A stretch of 23,301 nucleotides of DNA from Methanomassiliicoccales archaeon (GTDB lineage: Archaea > Thermoplasmatota > Thermoplasmata > Methanomassiliicoccales > UBA472). The stretch lies in contig JAJRAL010000133.1 of the NCBI GenBank assembly GCA_028679935.1, forward strand, positions 1 through 23,301, read 5' to 3'. Of this stretch, positions 23,073 to 23,301 are shown piece by piece. The translations under genes were made by a program, and so were the position numbers. Under the pieces are notes generated by a model. The model was not told the DNA's origin. It made no database searches and was given only the letters and a program-made list of their open reading frames with translations. Positions within the stretch are counted from its first letter, which is position 1. Each line of letters begins with the position of its first letter.

Positions 23073-23301
23073 TTCTTTCCCTTCCTGGCGATCTTCTTGG
23101 TGATCTTCAGCAGCGTCGTCTCCGTGTCCATCACGTCGACGTCGAGCGAGCGGAAGTAGCGGTTGATGTTGACGACGTCACGCCTCAGGAACTCCATCGC
23201 GTTCGGGTGGTCGAGCGTCATTCCCTGTCCGCAGTCGATTATCACTGGGCCTTCGTGCCAGAGGATGTTGTACTCGCTCAGGTCGCCGTGCACCAGCTCC
23301 G
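23069..23301 (-). CDS. rio1: RIO1-type serine/threonine protein kinase, partial (C-terminal part)
   Basis: The gene runs off the right edge; about 77 C-terminal residues are visible. They include the catalytic loop ELVHGDLSEYNIL, with the catalytic aspartate and metal-binding asparagine, and the DFG-equivalent VIIDCGQGM. The family helix HPNAMEFLRRDVVNINRYF and a lysine-rich tail follow. HGDLSEYNIL marks the RIO1 rather than the RIO2 subfamily. RIO kinases/ATPases act in the last steps of small-subunit maturation. The true start lies outside the window; the GTG at 23293 is internal valine. The stop TGA overlaps the KH gene start (ATGA), so the two are translationally coupled. Confidence 0.93.
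   Translation of the reverse strand, partial: ELVHGDLSEYNILWHEGPVIIDCGQGMTLDHPNAMEFLRRDVVNINRYFRSLDVDVMDTETTLLKITKKIARKGKK

Noticed and set aside
1..23301. CRISPR arrays, insertion sequences, rRNA genes or tandem repeats
   Set aside because: No regularly spaced repeats, transposase motifs, terminal inverted repeats or rRNA segments were noticed on either strand; nearly all sequence is accounted for by conserved genes.

Overview
This window comes from a GC-rich archaeal chromosome. Archaeal/eukaryotic-type information genes establish this: ribosomal proteins L15e and L21e, RNA polymerase subunit Rpo4, Pus10, a Dim2/Krr1-like KH protein, a RIO1-type kinase, a family B DNA polymerase and DUF655. 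Several genes also have TATA-like boxes with very short leaders, and GTG or TTG starts are common. A Thermoplasmata-type euryarchaeon (Thermoplasmatota) is my best guess, but this rests on general gene content and is not proven here.

Left part (1-1340): the window opens inside a minus-strand membrane sensor with a CHASE4-type extracellular domain. A class II tRNA-Leu(CAG) and a hairpin-rich 234-base spacer follow. Plus strand (1341-6698): a histidine-degradation operon contains hutU (of the form seen in animal UROC1), hutI, and a fused formiminotransferase-cyclodeaminase (ftcD), followed by a flavodoxin-like protein. It converts urocanate to glutamate, ammonia and a folate-bound one-carbon unit. 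No histidine ammonia-lyase is present, so the first step must be encoded elsewhere.

Middle (6699-11606): an MFS transporter lies convergent to the hut operon. Next come a DUF1634/TSUP membrane pair and, diverging from it, a short ThiI-like THUMP protein whose ATP-binding PP-loop has been lost. L15e follows, with a strong TATA box and a leader that folds into three successive hairpins, then a DUF488 protein.

Right part (11675-23301, all minus strand): a YchF/Obg-like GTPase and PolB are adjacent. An M29 aminopeptidase, DUF169 and DJ-1/PfpI form a run of three. A small membrane-anchored protein of unknown function stands alone. Pus10-L21e-Rpo4-DUF655-KsgA form a tight translation/transcription operon in which pus10 and rpl21e overlap by 68 bases. 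Upstream of it are a single-domain response regulator and a RIO1-KH pair, which runs off the right edge.

No mobile elements, CRISPR arrays, inteins or integrases were seen. The least ordinary items are the ThiI-like protein without its PP-loop, the L15e leader and N-terminal extension, the animal-type hut set, and the pus10/rpl21e overlap.
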